Assembly: GCF_036346855.1 (NCBI RefSeq)
Contig: NZ_CP107841.1
Span: forward strand, 9,614,001 to 9,678,000
DNA length: 64,000 nucleotides
Source of the DNA: Streptomyces europaeiscabiei
GTDB lineage: Bacteria; Actinomycetota; Actinomycetes; Streptomycetales; Streptomycetaceae
Direction of reading: 5' to 3'
The notes under the pieces were generated by a model. That model had not been told where the DNA came from. It did not search any database and worked only from the letters and a program-made list of their open reading frames with translations. The position numbers were made by a program, and so were the translations under genes. Below, in pieces: positions 42,617 through 53,721 of this stretch. Position 1 is the first letter of the stretch. Each line of letters starts with the position of its first letter.

Positions 42617-42756
42617 TTTCCCACTGAGTGGAAAGATTGTCTGCTCAATGGAAATATCGTCGGCGTGGCAGGGTACCGCTGTCAACCACCGGGTGACGCG
42701 CCGAGCGGGGCCGCGGGTGACACCGCTCAGTGGGAAGCCTTTCCGGCCAGTGGTAA
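42617..42756. promoter_or_regulatory. Four IclR-type operator motifs between idnO-like and iclR genes
   Basis: TTTCCCACTGAGTGGAAA at 42617-42634 is a near-perfect palindrome. GCTCAATGGAAAT at 42643, GCTCAGTGGGAA at 42725 and GGCCAGTGGTAA at 42745 are related half-sites. They come in two pairs with about 20-base spacing: one pair near the SDR start, the other just upstream of the IclR GTG. I infer autoregulation and control of the idonate genes. Confidence 0.65.
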
Positions 42757-42765
42757 TTTGCCGCT

Positions 42766-43533
42766 GTGAGCAGCGGCGAGGTACCGGCGGATGTGGTCGG
42801 ACGGGCGATCCGGCTGCTCGTCCTGGTGGGCGAGCACCCGCACGGAATCACCCTGTCCGAACTGGCCCGCGCCAGTGGCGTCCCCGTCAGCACGGCCCAC
42901 CGGCTGGTCAACTCCCTCTGCCGAGAGGGCCTGGTGGAGTTCGAGGCCGACGGCAAGCGCTACAAGCCGGGCCTCAAGCTCTTCCAGCTCGGCCAGCGGG
43001 CGGGCCAGGTCTACGGATTCGCAGGTACCGCCCTCCCCGTGATGCAGCGCGTGACGCGGCAGACCGAGGAAGCCACCCTGATGTCCGTCCTCGACGGCAC
43101 CCGGCACCTGTACGTGCACTACGTGGACGGCCCCCTGCCGGTCGGCGTCCGCAGCGAGCCGGGCCGCCACGGGCCGCTGCACTGCACCTCGATGGGCAAG
43201 GTCCTCCTGGCCTTCGCCCCCGACGACGTACGCGCCGACCTCCTGGACCGCGTCGAGCTGACCCCGCACGGACCGAACAGCATCACCGACCGCGGCGTCC
43301 TGCGCGCCCACGTGGCCCGCGCCGCCGAACTCGGCTACGCCACGGCCGACGAGGAACACCACGCGGGCCTGCGCGCCGTGGCGGTCCCGATCCTGCGACC
43401 CGACGGCACCGTCTTCGCCGCCCTCTCCGCCGCCGCGCCCGCCTTCCGCCGCAGCATGGACGACCTCGTCGCCATGGTCCCGCTGCTGCGGTCGGCGGCG
43501 GCCGAGCTGGGCGTCCGGTTGCCCGCCCGCTGA
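42766..43533 (+). CDS. IclR-family regulator of the idonate genes
   Basis: The 255-residue protein has a winged helix-turn-helix at residues ~8-65 (G-I-T-L-S-E-L-A-R-A-S-G-V-P-V-S-T-A-H-R) and an IclR effector domain at ~75-250 with C-T-S-M-G-K-V-L-L-A-F and A-V-A-V-P-I-L-R. The start is GTG 42766, directly after operator copies. It diverges from the idonate/gluconate dehydrogenase genes, so they are its likely targets; the SDR downstream at 43620 may belong to the same regulon. Confidence 0.88.
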   Translation: MSSGEVPADVVGRAIRLLVLVGEHPHGITLSELARASGVPVSTAHRLVNSLCREGLVEFEADGKRYKPGLKLFQLGQRAGQVYGFAGTALPVMQRVTRQTEEATLMSVLDGTRHLYVHYVDGPLPVGVRSEPGRHGPLHCTSMGKVLLAFAPDDVRADLLDRVELTPHGPNSITDRGVLRAHVARAAELGYATADEEHHAGLRAVAVPILRPDGTVFAALSAAAPAFRRSMDDLVAMVPLLRSAAAELGVRLPAR

Positions 43534-43619
43534 CGCACCCTCCCCAGGGGCCTCGGTGGAAGGGATCCTCACTCCTGAGAGCGCGTGGGGCGCGCCCACG
43601 GCTGGGAGGGCGGACGGGC

Positions 43620-44471
43620 ATGGGACACCGCGACGGACACCTGACGGGTACGGGACACCGCGACGGACGACGGAAGGGCTCGCTCGAAGGAAAGACCGCG
43701 CTGGTCACCGGGGCCGGCACCGGCATCGGCCGGGAGACGGCGCTGATGCTCGCGGAGGAGGGCGCGACGGTGGTCCTCGTCGGACGCCGGCAGCACATCC
43801 TCGACGAGGTCGCCGCCGTCATCGAGGACGCCGGAGGCACGGCGCTCACCCACTCCACGCATGTCGAGAACGCCGAGGAGGTGCGGGAGTTGGTCGACTG
43901 GACCCGGGAGGCCGCCGGGCCCGTCGACATCCTCGTCAACAACGCGGGCGGTGCCAGCAGGGTCGTCGACGTCCGCTGGATCGGCGAGGACGAGTGGAAC
44001 GCCGTCATGGGCGTCAACCTCACCGCGGTCTATCTGCTCACCCGGGCCGTCCTCCCGGACATGCTGGAGCGCGGCGGCGGCTCGATCATCACCATCTCCT
44101 CGCTCGCCGCGATCCGGCCCACCCTCCTCGGCGGAGCCCCCTACGGTGCGGCGAAGGCGGGCGTGCGCAACTTCATGACCTATCTGCACAACACCTTCCG
44201 CAACGACCTCGTCCGCGCCACCCGCATCCTCCCCGGCGAGGTCAACACCCCGATCCTGGACAGCCGTGCCGCCCCGCCGAGCGAGGAGCAGCGGGCGGCC
44301 ATGGTGCAGCCGGAGGACGTGGCACGGGCCGTACTGCTGTGCGCCACGCTTCCGCAGCGGACGGTCGTCGAGGAGCTGATCATCGCCCCCACCCTGCTAC
44401 GGGACACCTCCGCCGACGTCGAGGCGAGCCGTTGGATCGGCGCCCCGGAGGACGCCCGCCCCACGGGGTGA
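43620..44471 (+). CDS. Short-chain dehydrogenase/reductase
   Basis: The ~283-residue SDR has T-G-A-G-T-G-I-G-R at ~32, N-N-A-G at ~108 and the catalytic Y-G-A-A-K at ~181. The first 20 residues contain a short imperfect repeat (G-H-R-D-G-H-L-T-G-T-G-H-R-D-G-R) not part of the fold, so a later start is conceivable; GGGAGGG precedes ATG 43620. It follows the IclR gene after 86 bases on the same strand and may be cotranscribed. Substrate unknown. Downstream, 44472-44716 holds no gene that I can support. Confidence 0.83.
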   Translation: MGHRDGHLTGTGHRDGRRKGSLEGKTALVTGAGTGIGRETALMLAEEGATVVLVGRRQHILDEVAAVIEDAGGTALTHSTHVENAEEVRELVDWTREAAGPVDILVNNAGGASRVVDVRWIGEDEWNAVMGVNLTAVYLLTRAVLPDMLERGGGSIITISSLAAIRPTLLGGAPYGAAKAGVRNFMTYLHNTFRNDLVRATRILPGEVNTPILDSRAAPPSEEQRAAMVQPEDVARAVLLCATLPQRTVVEELIIAPTLLRDTSADVEASRWIGAPEDARPTG

Positions 44472-44716
44472 CCGGGGTCAGGGCCGCGGCGGCCGTCCTG
44501 AACAGGGCTGCGTGGAGGCGGGGTCCCAGGCGGTGCGGGTCGTCTCGTTCGCCGCTCGCGGCGGTGTCGTCTCGTCGGGGCCCACACTCGGAGGGCGTGT
44601 CTCCGTAGCCGAGTGGAAGGGCACGAACGGCCCGCCCGCCCGCCCGGCCGTACCGGATCCGGTCGTCCCACGGTCGGCTGATCCGGTCGTCCGACCCCAT
44701 GCCTGCCCACGAAAAA

Positions 44717-44752
44717 CGTCCGGGCAGGCCCTGTGAAGGGCAGGCCCGGACG
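44717..44752 (-). terminator. Terminator after katG
   Basis: Arms CGTCCGGGC (44717-44725) and GCCCGGACG (44744-44752), with further AGGCC pairing inside, form a hairpin 16 bases past the katG stop on the minus strand. AAAAA just outside gives a T-run in the minus-strand transcript. Confidence 0.8.
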
Positions 44753-44767
44753 CTGTGATCGGGACGA

Positions 44768-47014
<2,247 letters not shown>

Positions 47015-47464
47015 TCACGGTGCTGAAAGGCTGGCTTTGGCTTGGGAACACCGGGGGCACAGGCCCCAGTAGATGACCTCGGCCTCGTCGACGGCGAAGC
47101 CACGGTCGTCGGAGGCGGTCAGGCACGGGGCGTGCCCGACCGCGCAGTCGACGTCGACCACGGCAGCGCATGAGCGGCACACGAGGTGGTGGTGGTTGTC
47201 CCCGACACGGCCCTCGTACAGGGCCGGGCTGCCGGGTGGTTCGAGGCGGCGTACGAGCCCGACACCGGTGAGCGCGTTCAGAGCCTCGTACACGGCCTGG
47301 AGCGATATGTGGCCCACGCGGTCGCGTACTCCGGAGGCGATCGCTTCGACGCCGAGGTGGTCTCCGTCCCGGACGGTTTCCAGCAGCGCCACGCGCGCGG
47401 CCGTCACCCGCAGGCCGGCACCGCGCAGCTCCTCGGCGGTGTTCGGAGGCTGGGATGCGGTCAT
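47015..47464 (-). CDS. furA: FurA-type repressor of katG
   Basis: The 149-residue protein has the Fur winged helix at residues ~10-80 (G-L-R-V-T-A-A-R-V-A-L-L-E and S-L-Q-A-V-Y-E-A-L-N-A-L) and the metal-binding H-H-H-L-V-C-R-S-C motif. A second Cys pair is near the end (C-P-R-C). In streptomycetes and mycobacteria such proteins sense peroxide or iron and repress their own operon with katG. Upstream, GTTCGTTTT and GTTCGTGTTT occur about 18 bases apart near 47480-47505 and may be part of its operator. Confidence 0.92.
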   Translation of the reverse strand: MTASQPPNTAEELRGAGLRVTAARVALLETVRDGDHLGVEAIASGVRDRVGHISLQAVYEALNALTGVGLVRRLEPPGSPALYEGRVGDNHHHLVCRSCAAVVDVDCAVGHAPCLTASDDRGFAVDEAEVIYWGLCPRCSQAKASLSAP

Positions 47465-47606
47465 GGCGCCAACCTACCCTCATAAACACGAACAGTTCAA
47501 GAAAACGAACTATGCAGGTTTGCTGTGCCGCCGCGGCCACCGTCCGTGACCGTCGGCCGGGGGGCAGGGCGCGGGCCCTGGGCACTCCCACCTGGGAACA
47601 ACGACC

Positions 47607-47925
47607 ATGACCGCTTCAGGTGCCGCGAGACCGACGGCCGAGACCGGTGGGCCGGAGGGGGCGGGCGTCGGGGCGTGCGGGCGCCCGGCAGATCGTGGTG
47701 GCCCTCGGCGTGACCGCCGGCGCTGTGCTGCTCGGCGCCTCCTTCCGGGTCACCCGGGACCGCGCCGCGCTGCTGCCCCTGTGTCTGCGGACGGATCGTG
47801 TGGGCCGCGTTCGTGGCCACGCTCCACCTCTCCGCGGTACTCCGCGCCGACGGCCGCGAGGGCGCGTACGCGGGACCGGGGTCGGATCTGAGGGTGGCCG
47901 CCGAAGCTTTGGCCAGGAGTGAGCG
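47607..47925 (+). pseudogene. Probable decayed small membrane-protein gene
   Basis: Three coding-like segments in three successive frames suggest one broken gene: M-T-A-S-G-A-A-R-P-T-A-E-T-G-G from 47607, then a hydrophobic R-Q-I-V-V-A-L-G-V-T-A-G-A-V-L-L-G near 47687, then W-A-A-F-V-A-T-L-H-L-S-A-V-L-R-A from about 47800 to 47905. Each segment has high GC3 only in its own frame. No intact frame spans them and I recognise no family. The rest of 47465-47960 shows no other gene. Confidence 0.3.
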
Positions 47926-47960
47926 GTGCTCCCCGTGTCGTCGGCGCTGTGCCGCGACGC

Positions 47961-48755
47961 TCACGGCTTGCGGCCCACCCCGCCGAAGCAGTCCACTTCC
48001 CACGGCTCGTCGGAGCCGCCCCGCTCTGCCCGCCACCGGGCCACGGACACGAGCCCGGGTTCCAGCGGTTCCAGCCCGTCGAAGAAGCGGGTGAGCTGCT
48101 CGGGGGAGCGGTTGACGCGCGGGTTGTCGCTCGTCTCGTTCCAGTGCTCGACCATCCTGCGCATCGCCTCCGGCCGGTACACCTCCGTGCTGTCGGCGAG
48201 CACGAGGTGGCTGCCGGAGGGCAGGGCGTCGAGGAGCCGGGCGACGATGCCGTACACGCTCTCGTCGGGCACATGGGCGGTGATGCCGAGCAGCAGCAGG
48301 GCGACCGGGCGGGTGAGGTCGAGAGTGTCGGCCGCGCGTTCGAGGATGGTGTCCGGGGCGCGCAGATCGGCCGCGATGAAGGCGGTGGCGCCCTCGGGGG
48401 CGCTGGTGAGCAGGGCGTTGGCGTGGGCGAGGACGGTCGGGTCGTGGTCGACGTAGACGATCCGAGCGTCCCGGGCCGTGCGCTGGGCGACCTCGTGGGT
48501 GTTGTCCGCGGTGGGCAGCCCGGTGCCGATGTCGAGGAACTGCCGTAAGCCGGCCTCCTCGGTCAGGTGAGTGACCGTTCTGCGCAGGAACGCCCGCTGG
48601 GCGCGGGCGATGTCGACGATCCGGGGGTTCACCCCGCGGATCTCGTCCCCGACCTGCCGATCGATCTCGTAGCAGTCCTTGCCGCCGAGCCAGTAGTTCC
48701 AGATCCGGGCCGAGTGCGGAACACCACTGTTGATCACCGGACGGTCAAGTGGCAT
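47961..48755 (-). CDS. SAM-dependent methyltransferase (PF04672-type)
   Basis: The 264-residue protein belongs to the large streptomycete family of SAM-dependent methyltransferases that start P-x-x-A-R-I-W-N-Y-W-L-G-G-K. The SAM site is F-L-D-I-G-T-G-L-P-T near 85, followed by V-Y-V-D-H-D-P at ~115. Substrates are mostly unknown. GGGGAG stands six bases before ATG 48755. It stands alone: the debris of another gene lies downstream and a long inverted repeat upstream. Confidence 0.87.
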   Translation of the reverse strand: MPLDRPVINSGVPHSARIWNYWLGGKDCYEIDRQVGDEIRGVNPRIVDIARAQRAFLRRTVTHLTEEAGLRQFLDIGTGLPTADNTHEVAQRTARDARIVYVDHDPTVLAHANALLTSAPEGATAFIAADLRAPDTILERAADTLDLTRPVALLLLGITAHVPDESVYGIVARLLDALPSGSHLVLADSTEVYRPEAMRRMVEHWNETSDNPRVNRSPEQLTRFFDGLEPLEPGLVSVARWRAERGGSDEPWEVDCFGGVGRKP

Positions 48756-48878
48756 GGAAACTCCCCGTGTTGGCGCGTGTGGACGCCGCCAACCTAGCAA
48801 GATCGCCACGTACGTGATCAGCGCACAGCGACCGGAACGGCCGCCCACCGTCGAGATCCGGCCGACCGCGGCCCGCGG

Positions 48879-48910
48879 GCTTCCCGGACGCGATGCCACG
48901 TCCGGGAAGC
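48879..48910. terminator. Strong 12-bp hairpin
   Basis: GCTTCCCGGACG (48879-48890) and CGTCCGGGAAGC (48899-48910) pair perfectly around eight bases. It lies in the 455-bp gene-free gap between the methyltransferase start and lutC, directly before the long inverted repeat, and may be a terminator for either strand. Confidence 0.6.
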
Positions 48911-48930
48911 CGAGCCGATTCCCGGTGCCA

Positions 48931-49092
48931 GTGCGGCGGCAGGCAACGTTCGCCCCGTCGCGACGCCCGGCACGCTCTCTCGCCGCACCGGCCGAGGACC
49001 CGAGTACATCCAGTACGAGGGCCTTCGGCCGGCACGCCGAGAGCACGCACCGGACGCCGCTCCTTCACGGGCGAACGCTGCCTGCCGCGGCA
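48931..49092. repeat. Long imperfect inverted repeat (~75-bp arms)
   Basis: The left arm 48931-49005 aligns with the reverse complement of 49012-49092. The best matched parts are GCGGCAGGCAACGTTCGCCC against GCGGCAGGCAGCGTTCGCCC, and CACCGGCCGAGG against TGCCGGCCGAAGG at the tip. Several small indels break the arms. No protein-coding signal supports either strand. It could be a decayed inverted duplication, a small mobile element without transposase, or a structured RNA. Confidence 0.65.
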
Positions 49093-49210
49093 CCAGGTCG
49101 CTTCTGCTGGCTCTTTGTCGGAGATCATCCGGCCGATCGGCGCCGCGCGAGGTGACTCGTGAGGCGCCGGCCGCCTCACCGGACTCGTCCGTGACCGCTC
49201 ACGAACGGCT

Positions 49211-49885
49211 TCAAGAGCCGTCAGAAACGGCCTGGTCGCCGCTCCCGGTCACCAGCACCACCTCCAGGGTGCGCGGGCCGTGCACCCCCTCCACCCGGTC
49301 CAGCTCGATGTCACTGGTGGCGGACGGCCCGGAGATCCAGGTCAACGGGCGGGCCGGATCGAGGCGTTCGAGCGCCTGCGGCACCGACGACACGACCTGC
49401 TCCGGTACGCGGACGACACAGATGTGGTGGTCGGGTACGAGGGTGATCCGGCGGCGGCCCTGGTCGGGGGAGCCGTCGAGGACGATCGTGCCGGTCTCGG
49501 CGATGGCGAGGGCACAGGCGGTGACCACACTGTCGACCCGGTCCAGCTCGTGCGCGGTGCTCTCCCCGTGGTCCGGTACGCGTGCCGCTTCGCTCGCCGC
49601 CAGCCATTCCTCGCGCAGTCCCGGCGGAGCCAGCACCGTCCTCGATCCGTGCTCACGCAACAGCCCGGCGACGACCCCGGCGAGCCCGTCCGCGTCCGTG
49701 CGGTGCACGATCGCCCGGTAGTCCGCCAGGTTCTCCGCCAGCAGCTCAACCGTCCGAGCGACGCCCAGTGCTCCGTGCTCACGGAGATAACCCCGCTCGA
49801 CCGCCTGCTCGTACGGCGTTTCGTCCCGGGGGACGTCGGCGAGGGCGCGCCGCACCCGGCCCAGGATCAGATCCCTGCTGCTCAC
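49211..49885 (-). CDS. lutC: L-lactate oxidation protein LutC
   Basis: LutC is the LUD-domain subunit of the LutABC complex that oxidises L-lactate to pyruvate. The 224-residue protein has the R-V-R-R-A-L-A-D-V start and E-T-G-T-I-V-L-D-G near residue 145, followed by L-V-P-D-H-H-I-C-V-V, as in LutC/YkgG proteins. The start is GTG 49885, overlapping the lutB stop by 4 bases. Last gene of a tight lutA-lutB-lutC operon. Confidence 0.92.
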   Translation of the reverse strand: MSSRDLILGRVRRALADVPRDETPYEQAVERGYLREHGALGVARTVELLAENLADYRAIVHRTDADGLAGVVAGLLREHGSRTVLAPPGLREEWLAASEAARVPDHGESTAHELDRVDSVVTACALAIAETGTIVLDGSPDQGRRRITLVPDHHICVVRVPEQVVSSVPQALERLDPARPLTWISGPSATSDIELDRVEGVHGPRTLEVVLVTGSGDQAVSDGS

Positions 49886-51360
49886 TTGCCCGTGTCCTTT
49901 CCGCCGTTCGTACGCTGCCACCAGTCCCGGAACGGCTCGGCGGGCAGCGCGGGAAGATCGCGACTGGCGCTCCACGCCTTGCCGGGGCCCGGCAGCGTAC
50001 GGGGATGGAAGCGGCGGGTGCGGGACGCGAGCCGCTGCCCGGTGCGCAGCGCGCCGGGGTGGCTGAACGCCCAGCGGGCCGCGCGCATCGCCGCGCGCTC
50101 GGCTGCGTGCCCCTTCGCGGGCTTGAGGACGACCTTGTTGCCCTGTTCCGTCACCGGGCCGCCCTGCGCGACCCGCTCCCGCAGATGCACCAGCACCTCG
50201 GGGATGTCGATGGCGACCGGGCACACCTCGTAGCAGGCGCCGCACAGCGAGGAGGCGTACGGCAGGGAGGCGTCGATCTCGCTTCCCGTGCCCCGGAGTT
50301 GAGGGCTCAGGATGGCGCCGATCGGGCCCGGGTAGACCGAGCCGTAGGCGTGGCCGCCCGCCCGCTCGTACACCGGGCAGACGTTGAGGCAGGCCGAGCA
50401 ACGGATGCAGCGCAGGGCCTGGCGGCCCACCTCGTCGGCGAGGGTGTCGGTGCGGCCGTTGTCGATGAGGACGAGGTGGAACGCCTGCGGGCCGTCCTCG
50501 TCGGTGGTGCCGGTCCAGGTGGAGGTGTACGGGTTCATCCGCTCGGCCGTGGAGGAGCGGGGGAGGGTCTGCAGGAACACCTCCAGGTCCTGCCAGGTCG
50601 GGACGATCTTCTCGATGCCGACGACGGAGATCAGGGTCTCGGGCAGGGTGAGGCACATCCGGCCGTTGCCCTCGGACTCCACGACCACCAGCGTGCCGGT
50701 CTCGGCGACCATGAAGTTGGCGCCGGAGACACCGACCTTGGCGCGCAGGAACTTCTCCCGCAGATGCAGCCGCGCGGCGTCCGCCAGCTCGGCGGGCGAG
50801 TCGGTGAGGCCTTCGGGGGCCGGGCGGCCCCACTCGCTCATCTCGCGCGCGAAGATGTCACGGATCTCGCCCCGGTTGCGGTGGATCGCCGGGACGAGGA
50901 TGTGCGAGGGCCGGTCCTTGCCCAACTGCACGATGAGTTCGGCGAGGTCGGTCTCGTAGGCGTTGATCCCCTCGGCCTCCAGCGCCTCGTTCAGCCCGAT
51001 CTCCTGCGTGGCCATCGACTTGACCTTGACGACCTCGCTCTCCCCGGTCGCCTTGACGAGATACGTGACGATCCGGTTGGCCTCGTCCGCGTCGGCGGCC
51101 CAGTGGACCGTGCCGCCCGCGGCCGTGACCGCCTCCTCCAACTGCACGAGGTACCGGTCGAGATGACGGAGCGTGTGGTCCTTGATCTGTTTGCCGGCCT
51201 CGCGCAGCGCGGCCCAGTCGGACATCTCCGCGACCGCGCTCGCGCGTTTGGCACGGATGGTGTGCGTGGCGTGGCGCAGATTGCCGCGCAGGGTCGTGTT
51301 GTGCACGGCTTCGTGCGCGGCCTTCGGGAAGGCCGGCATACCGAGATACGTCCCGCTCAT
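49882..51360 (-). CDS. lutB: L-lactate oxidation iron-sulfur protein LutB
   Basis: The 492-residue protein carries an LUD domain (residues ~60-290, with A-E-T-G-T-L-V-V-V-E-S-E-G-N) and a ferredoxin-like region with two 4Fe-4S motifs: C-I-R-C-S-A-C-L-N-V-C-P and C-G-A-C-Y-E-V-C-P. The C-terminal domain is the usual LutB extension. Its ATG overlaps the lutA stop (ATGA) and its stop overlaps the lutC GTG, so the three subunits are translated in step. Confidence 0.94.
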   Translation of the reverse strand: MSGTYLGMPAFPKAAHEAVHNTTLRGNLRHATHTIRAKRASAVAEMSDWAALREAGKQIKDHTLRHLDRYLVQLEEAVTAAGGTVHWAADADEANRIVTYLVKATGESEVVKVKSMATQEIGLNEALEAEGINAYETDLAELIVQLGKDRPSHILVPAIHRNRGEIRDIFAREMSEWGRPAPEGLTDSPAELADAARLHLREKFLRAKVGVSGANFMVAETGTLVVVESEGNGRMCLTLPETLISVVGIEKIVPTWQDLEVFLQTLPRSSTAERMNPYTSTWTGTTDEDGPQAFHLVLIDNGRTDTLADEVGRQALRCIRCSACLNVCPVYERAGGHAYGSVYPGPIGAILSPQLRGTGSEIDASLPYASSLCGACYEVCPVAIDIPEVLVHLRERVAQGGPVTEQGNKVVLKPAKGHAAERAAMRAARWAFSHPGALRTGQRLASRTRRFHPRTLPGPGKAWSASRDLPALPAEPFRDWWQRTNGGKDTGK

Positions 51361-52112
51361 CCGAGGGGCTCCTCTTCCGTGCTCGCCAGGATCTCCGCGA
51401 TGTGGACCGGGCGTACGGCCGTGCGCAGCCGGGTCATCGTGCCGCCGATGTGCATCAGGCACGAGTTGTCGGCCGCGCACAGCACCTCGGCGCCCGTCGA
51501 CTCGGCGTTGCGCACCTTGTCCGTACCCATGGCCGCCGAGACATCGGAGTTCTTCACGGCGAACGTGCCACCGAAGCCGCAGCACTCGTCGGCGCCCGGC
51601 AGCTCCACCAGCTCCAGCCCCTTCACGGCCTGGAGCAGTTTCTGCGGCCGCTCGCCGAGGCCGAGGCTCCGCAGCCCGTGGCAGGTCGGGTGGTACGTCA
51701 CCTTGTGCGGGTAGTACGCGCCGACGTCGGTCACGCCCAGCACGTCCACCAGGAACTCGGTCAGCTCGTACGTCTTCGGCACGACCGGCGCCAGCGTCCG
51801 CGCCAGGGTGTCCCCGCGCCCCTCCGCCCGCGCCCGCTCACCCATCCGCGGATACAGCTCCCGCACCATCGCACCGCACGAGCCGGACGGCGTCACGATC
51901 GCCTCGTACTCCCGGAATACATCGGAGAACTTCCGGGCCAGCGGCTCGGCCTCGTGCCGGTACCCGGTGTTGTAGTGGGCCTGCCCGCAGCAGGTCTGAC
52001 CCATCGGGAAGTCGACGTCCACACCCAGCCTGGTCAGCAGTTTCACCACGGCCCGGCCGGTGTCCGGATAGAGCGTGTCGTTGACACAGGTCAGGAACAG
52101 GGCGACACGCAT
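51357..52112 (-). CDS. lutA: L-lactate oxidation protein LutA
   Basis: The 251-residue protein has the two CCG domains of LutA/GlpC-type redox subunits: Q-T-C-C-G-Q-A-H-Y-N-T-G near 42 and D-E-C-C-G-F-G-G-T-F near 182, with C-H-G-L-R between. AAGGAG six bases upstream sets the start at ATG 52112; the longer frame adds non-family residues. It begins 145 bases after rhaB on the same strand, so lut transcription may be separate or may continue from the rha genes. Confidence 0.93.
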   Translation of the reverse strand: MRVALFLTCVNDTLYPDTGRAVVKLLTRLGVDVDFPMGQTCCGQAHYNTGYRHEAEPLARKFSDVFREYEAIVTPSGSCGAMVRELYPRMGERARAEGRGDTLARTLAPVVPKTYELTEFLVDVLGVTDVGAYYPHKVTYHPTCHGLRSLGLGERPQKLLQAVKGLELVELPGADECCGFGGTFAVKNSDVSAAMGTDKVRNAESTGAEVLCAADNSCLMHIGGTMTRLRTAVRPVHIAEILASTEEEPLG

Positions 52113-52257
52113 CGCGGCTCCTTGGGGGTCGATCATCGGATGAGTGCAGAGTACGGGTTGAGTACGCGAAGGGCGAGAGCCCCCCACCGATCGGCGGCCA
52201 CGGGCGAACCCGCGCGCCGACCGGCGAGGGGAAGGACCCCGCCCGAGGCCGCCCGGC

Positions 52258-53721
52258 TCACCGTGCGGTGAGCCGGTCCTCCGCCGCGCGCCAGGCCGCG
52301 GGGTCGCCCTGCGGCTCGTACCGCACCAGCGGCTGGGTGCGGGCGAGGAGCCGCCGTATCGAGGCCCGGTCGCCCACCAGGCCGTGGGTGCGGGCCTGGA
52401 CGAGGACGTTGCCCAGGGCCGCCGCCTCCGCCGGTCCCGCCACCACCGGCAGCCCGCAGGCGTCGGCGGTGAGCTGGCAGAGCAGGGCGTTGCGGGTGCC
52501 GCCGCCGACGATGTGGACGACGTCCACGGGGTGGTCGGCCAGCGCCTGGGCCTCGGTCACGGCCCGCCGGTGGGCGAGGGCCAGCGAGTCGAGGATGCAG
52601 CGGGTGACCTCGGCGGGCGTCTGCGGAACGGGCTGCCCCGACTCCCGGCACGCCTGCGCGATCCGCTCCGGCATCCGGCCGGGCGCGAGGAACGCCGAGT
52701 CCCCGGCGTCCACGACCGACCGCAGCGCGGGCACCCCCGCCGCGGCCCGCAGCAGCTCCCCGAGATCCGGGTTCCCCCACTCCCGTACGCACTCCTGCAG
52801 CAGCCACAGCCCCATGATGTTCCGGAGGTAACGGACCGTGCCGTCGAGCCCCAGCTCATTGGTGAAGTTGGCCGCCCGGCTCGCCTCGGTCAGCACCGGA
52901 GCCTCCAGCTCCAGGCCGGCCAGCGACCAGGTGCCGGTGCAGATGTACGCGAACCGCTCACCGGTGGCCGGGACGGCGGCCACCGCCGAGGCCGTGTCGT
53001 GCGACCCGACCGTCGTCACCGGAACCGGTCCGGCCAGCCCCGTCTCCTCCAGCACCCGCCGCTGGAGGAGCCCCGCCGGATCCCCGGGCCGCCGCAGCGG
53101 CGCGAACAGCTCCAGGTCGACCCCGAGCCGCGCCGCCACGTCGTACGACCAGTCGCGCGTCCTGGGATCGATCAGCTGCGTCGTCGAGGCGTTGGTCAGC
53201 TCGGTCCCCAGCTCACCGGTCAGCCAGTACGTCAGCAGATCGGGGATGAGCAACAGCCTCTTCGCGTACGCCAGCTGGGCGGACGACCGGGCGGCGACCA
53301 GCTGGTACAGCGTGTTGAAGGGCGCGTACTGCAACCCGGTCGCCGCGTACAGCTCGGCGGCGGGCACGGTGGCCCACACCTTCTCCGCGACACCCTCGGT
53401 ACGGGTGTCCCGGTAGTGCACCGGGTTGCCCAGCAGGGCCCCGTCGGCGTCGAGCAGCCCGTAGTCGACGGCCCAGCTGTCGATCCCGACGGAGTCGACC
53501 TGGCCGGCCGCCTTCAGCCCGTCCAGGACCCCCGCGTACAGCGACAGCACGTCCCAGCGCAGCCCCTCGGGTGTGCGCACCGGGCGGTTGGGGAAGCGGT
53601 GGGCCTCGACCAGCTCCAGCGAGTCCCGCCCCGCGCGGCCGACCATGACACGCCCACTGGACGCACCGAGGTCGACCGCCGCGTACGACTTCACGGACCC
53701 GCTCGTCGCACGCGTGCTCAT
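52258..53721 (-). CDS. rhaB: Rhamnulokinase
   Basis: RhaB phosphorylates L-rhamnulose with ATP to L-rhamnulose 1-phosphate. The 487-residue FGGY-family kinase has A-V-D-L-G-A-S-S-G-R near the start, G-I-D-S-W-A-V-D-Y-G at ~79, G-S-H-D-T-A-S-A-V at ~241 (catalytic Asp), and the nucleotide motif I-V-G-G-G-T-R-N at ~411. The ATG at 53721 overlaps the stop of the aldolase/dehydrogenase by 4 bases. Confidence 0.95.
   Translation of the reverse strand: MSTRATSGSVKSYAAVDLGASSGRVMVGRAGRDSLELVEAHRFPNRPVRTPEGLRWDVLSLYAGVLDGLKAAGQVDSVGIDSWAVDYGLLDADGALLGNPVHYRDTRTEGVAEKVWATVPAAELYAATGLQYAPFNTLYQLVAARSSAQLAYAKRLLLIPDLLTYWLTGELGTELTNASTTQLIDPRTRDWSYDVAARLGVDLELFAPLRRPGDPAGLLQRRVLEETGLAGPVPVTTVGSHDTASAVAAVPATGERFAYICTGTWSLAGLELEAPVLTEASRAANFTNELGLDGTVRYLRNIMGLWLLQECVREWGNPDLGELLRAAAGVPALRSVVDAGDSAFLAPGRMPERIAQACRESGQPVPQTPAEVTRCILDSLALAHRRAVTEAQALADHPVDVVHIVGGGTRNALLCQLTADACGLPVVAGPAEAAALGNVLVQARTHGLVGDRASIRRLLARTQPLVRYEPQGDPAAWRAAEDRLTAR

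Noticed and set aside
48931..49092. Insertion sequence
   Set aside because: The inverted arms are imperfect, no transposase frame lies between them, and no target duplication could be recognised.
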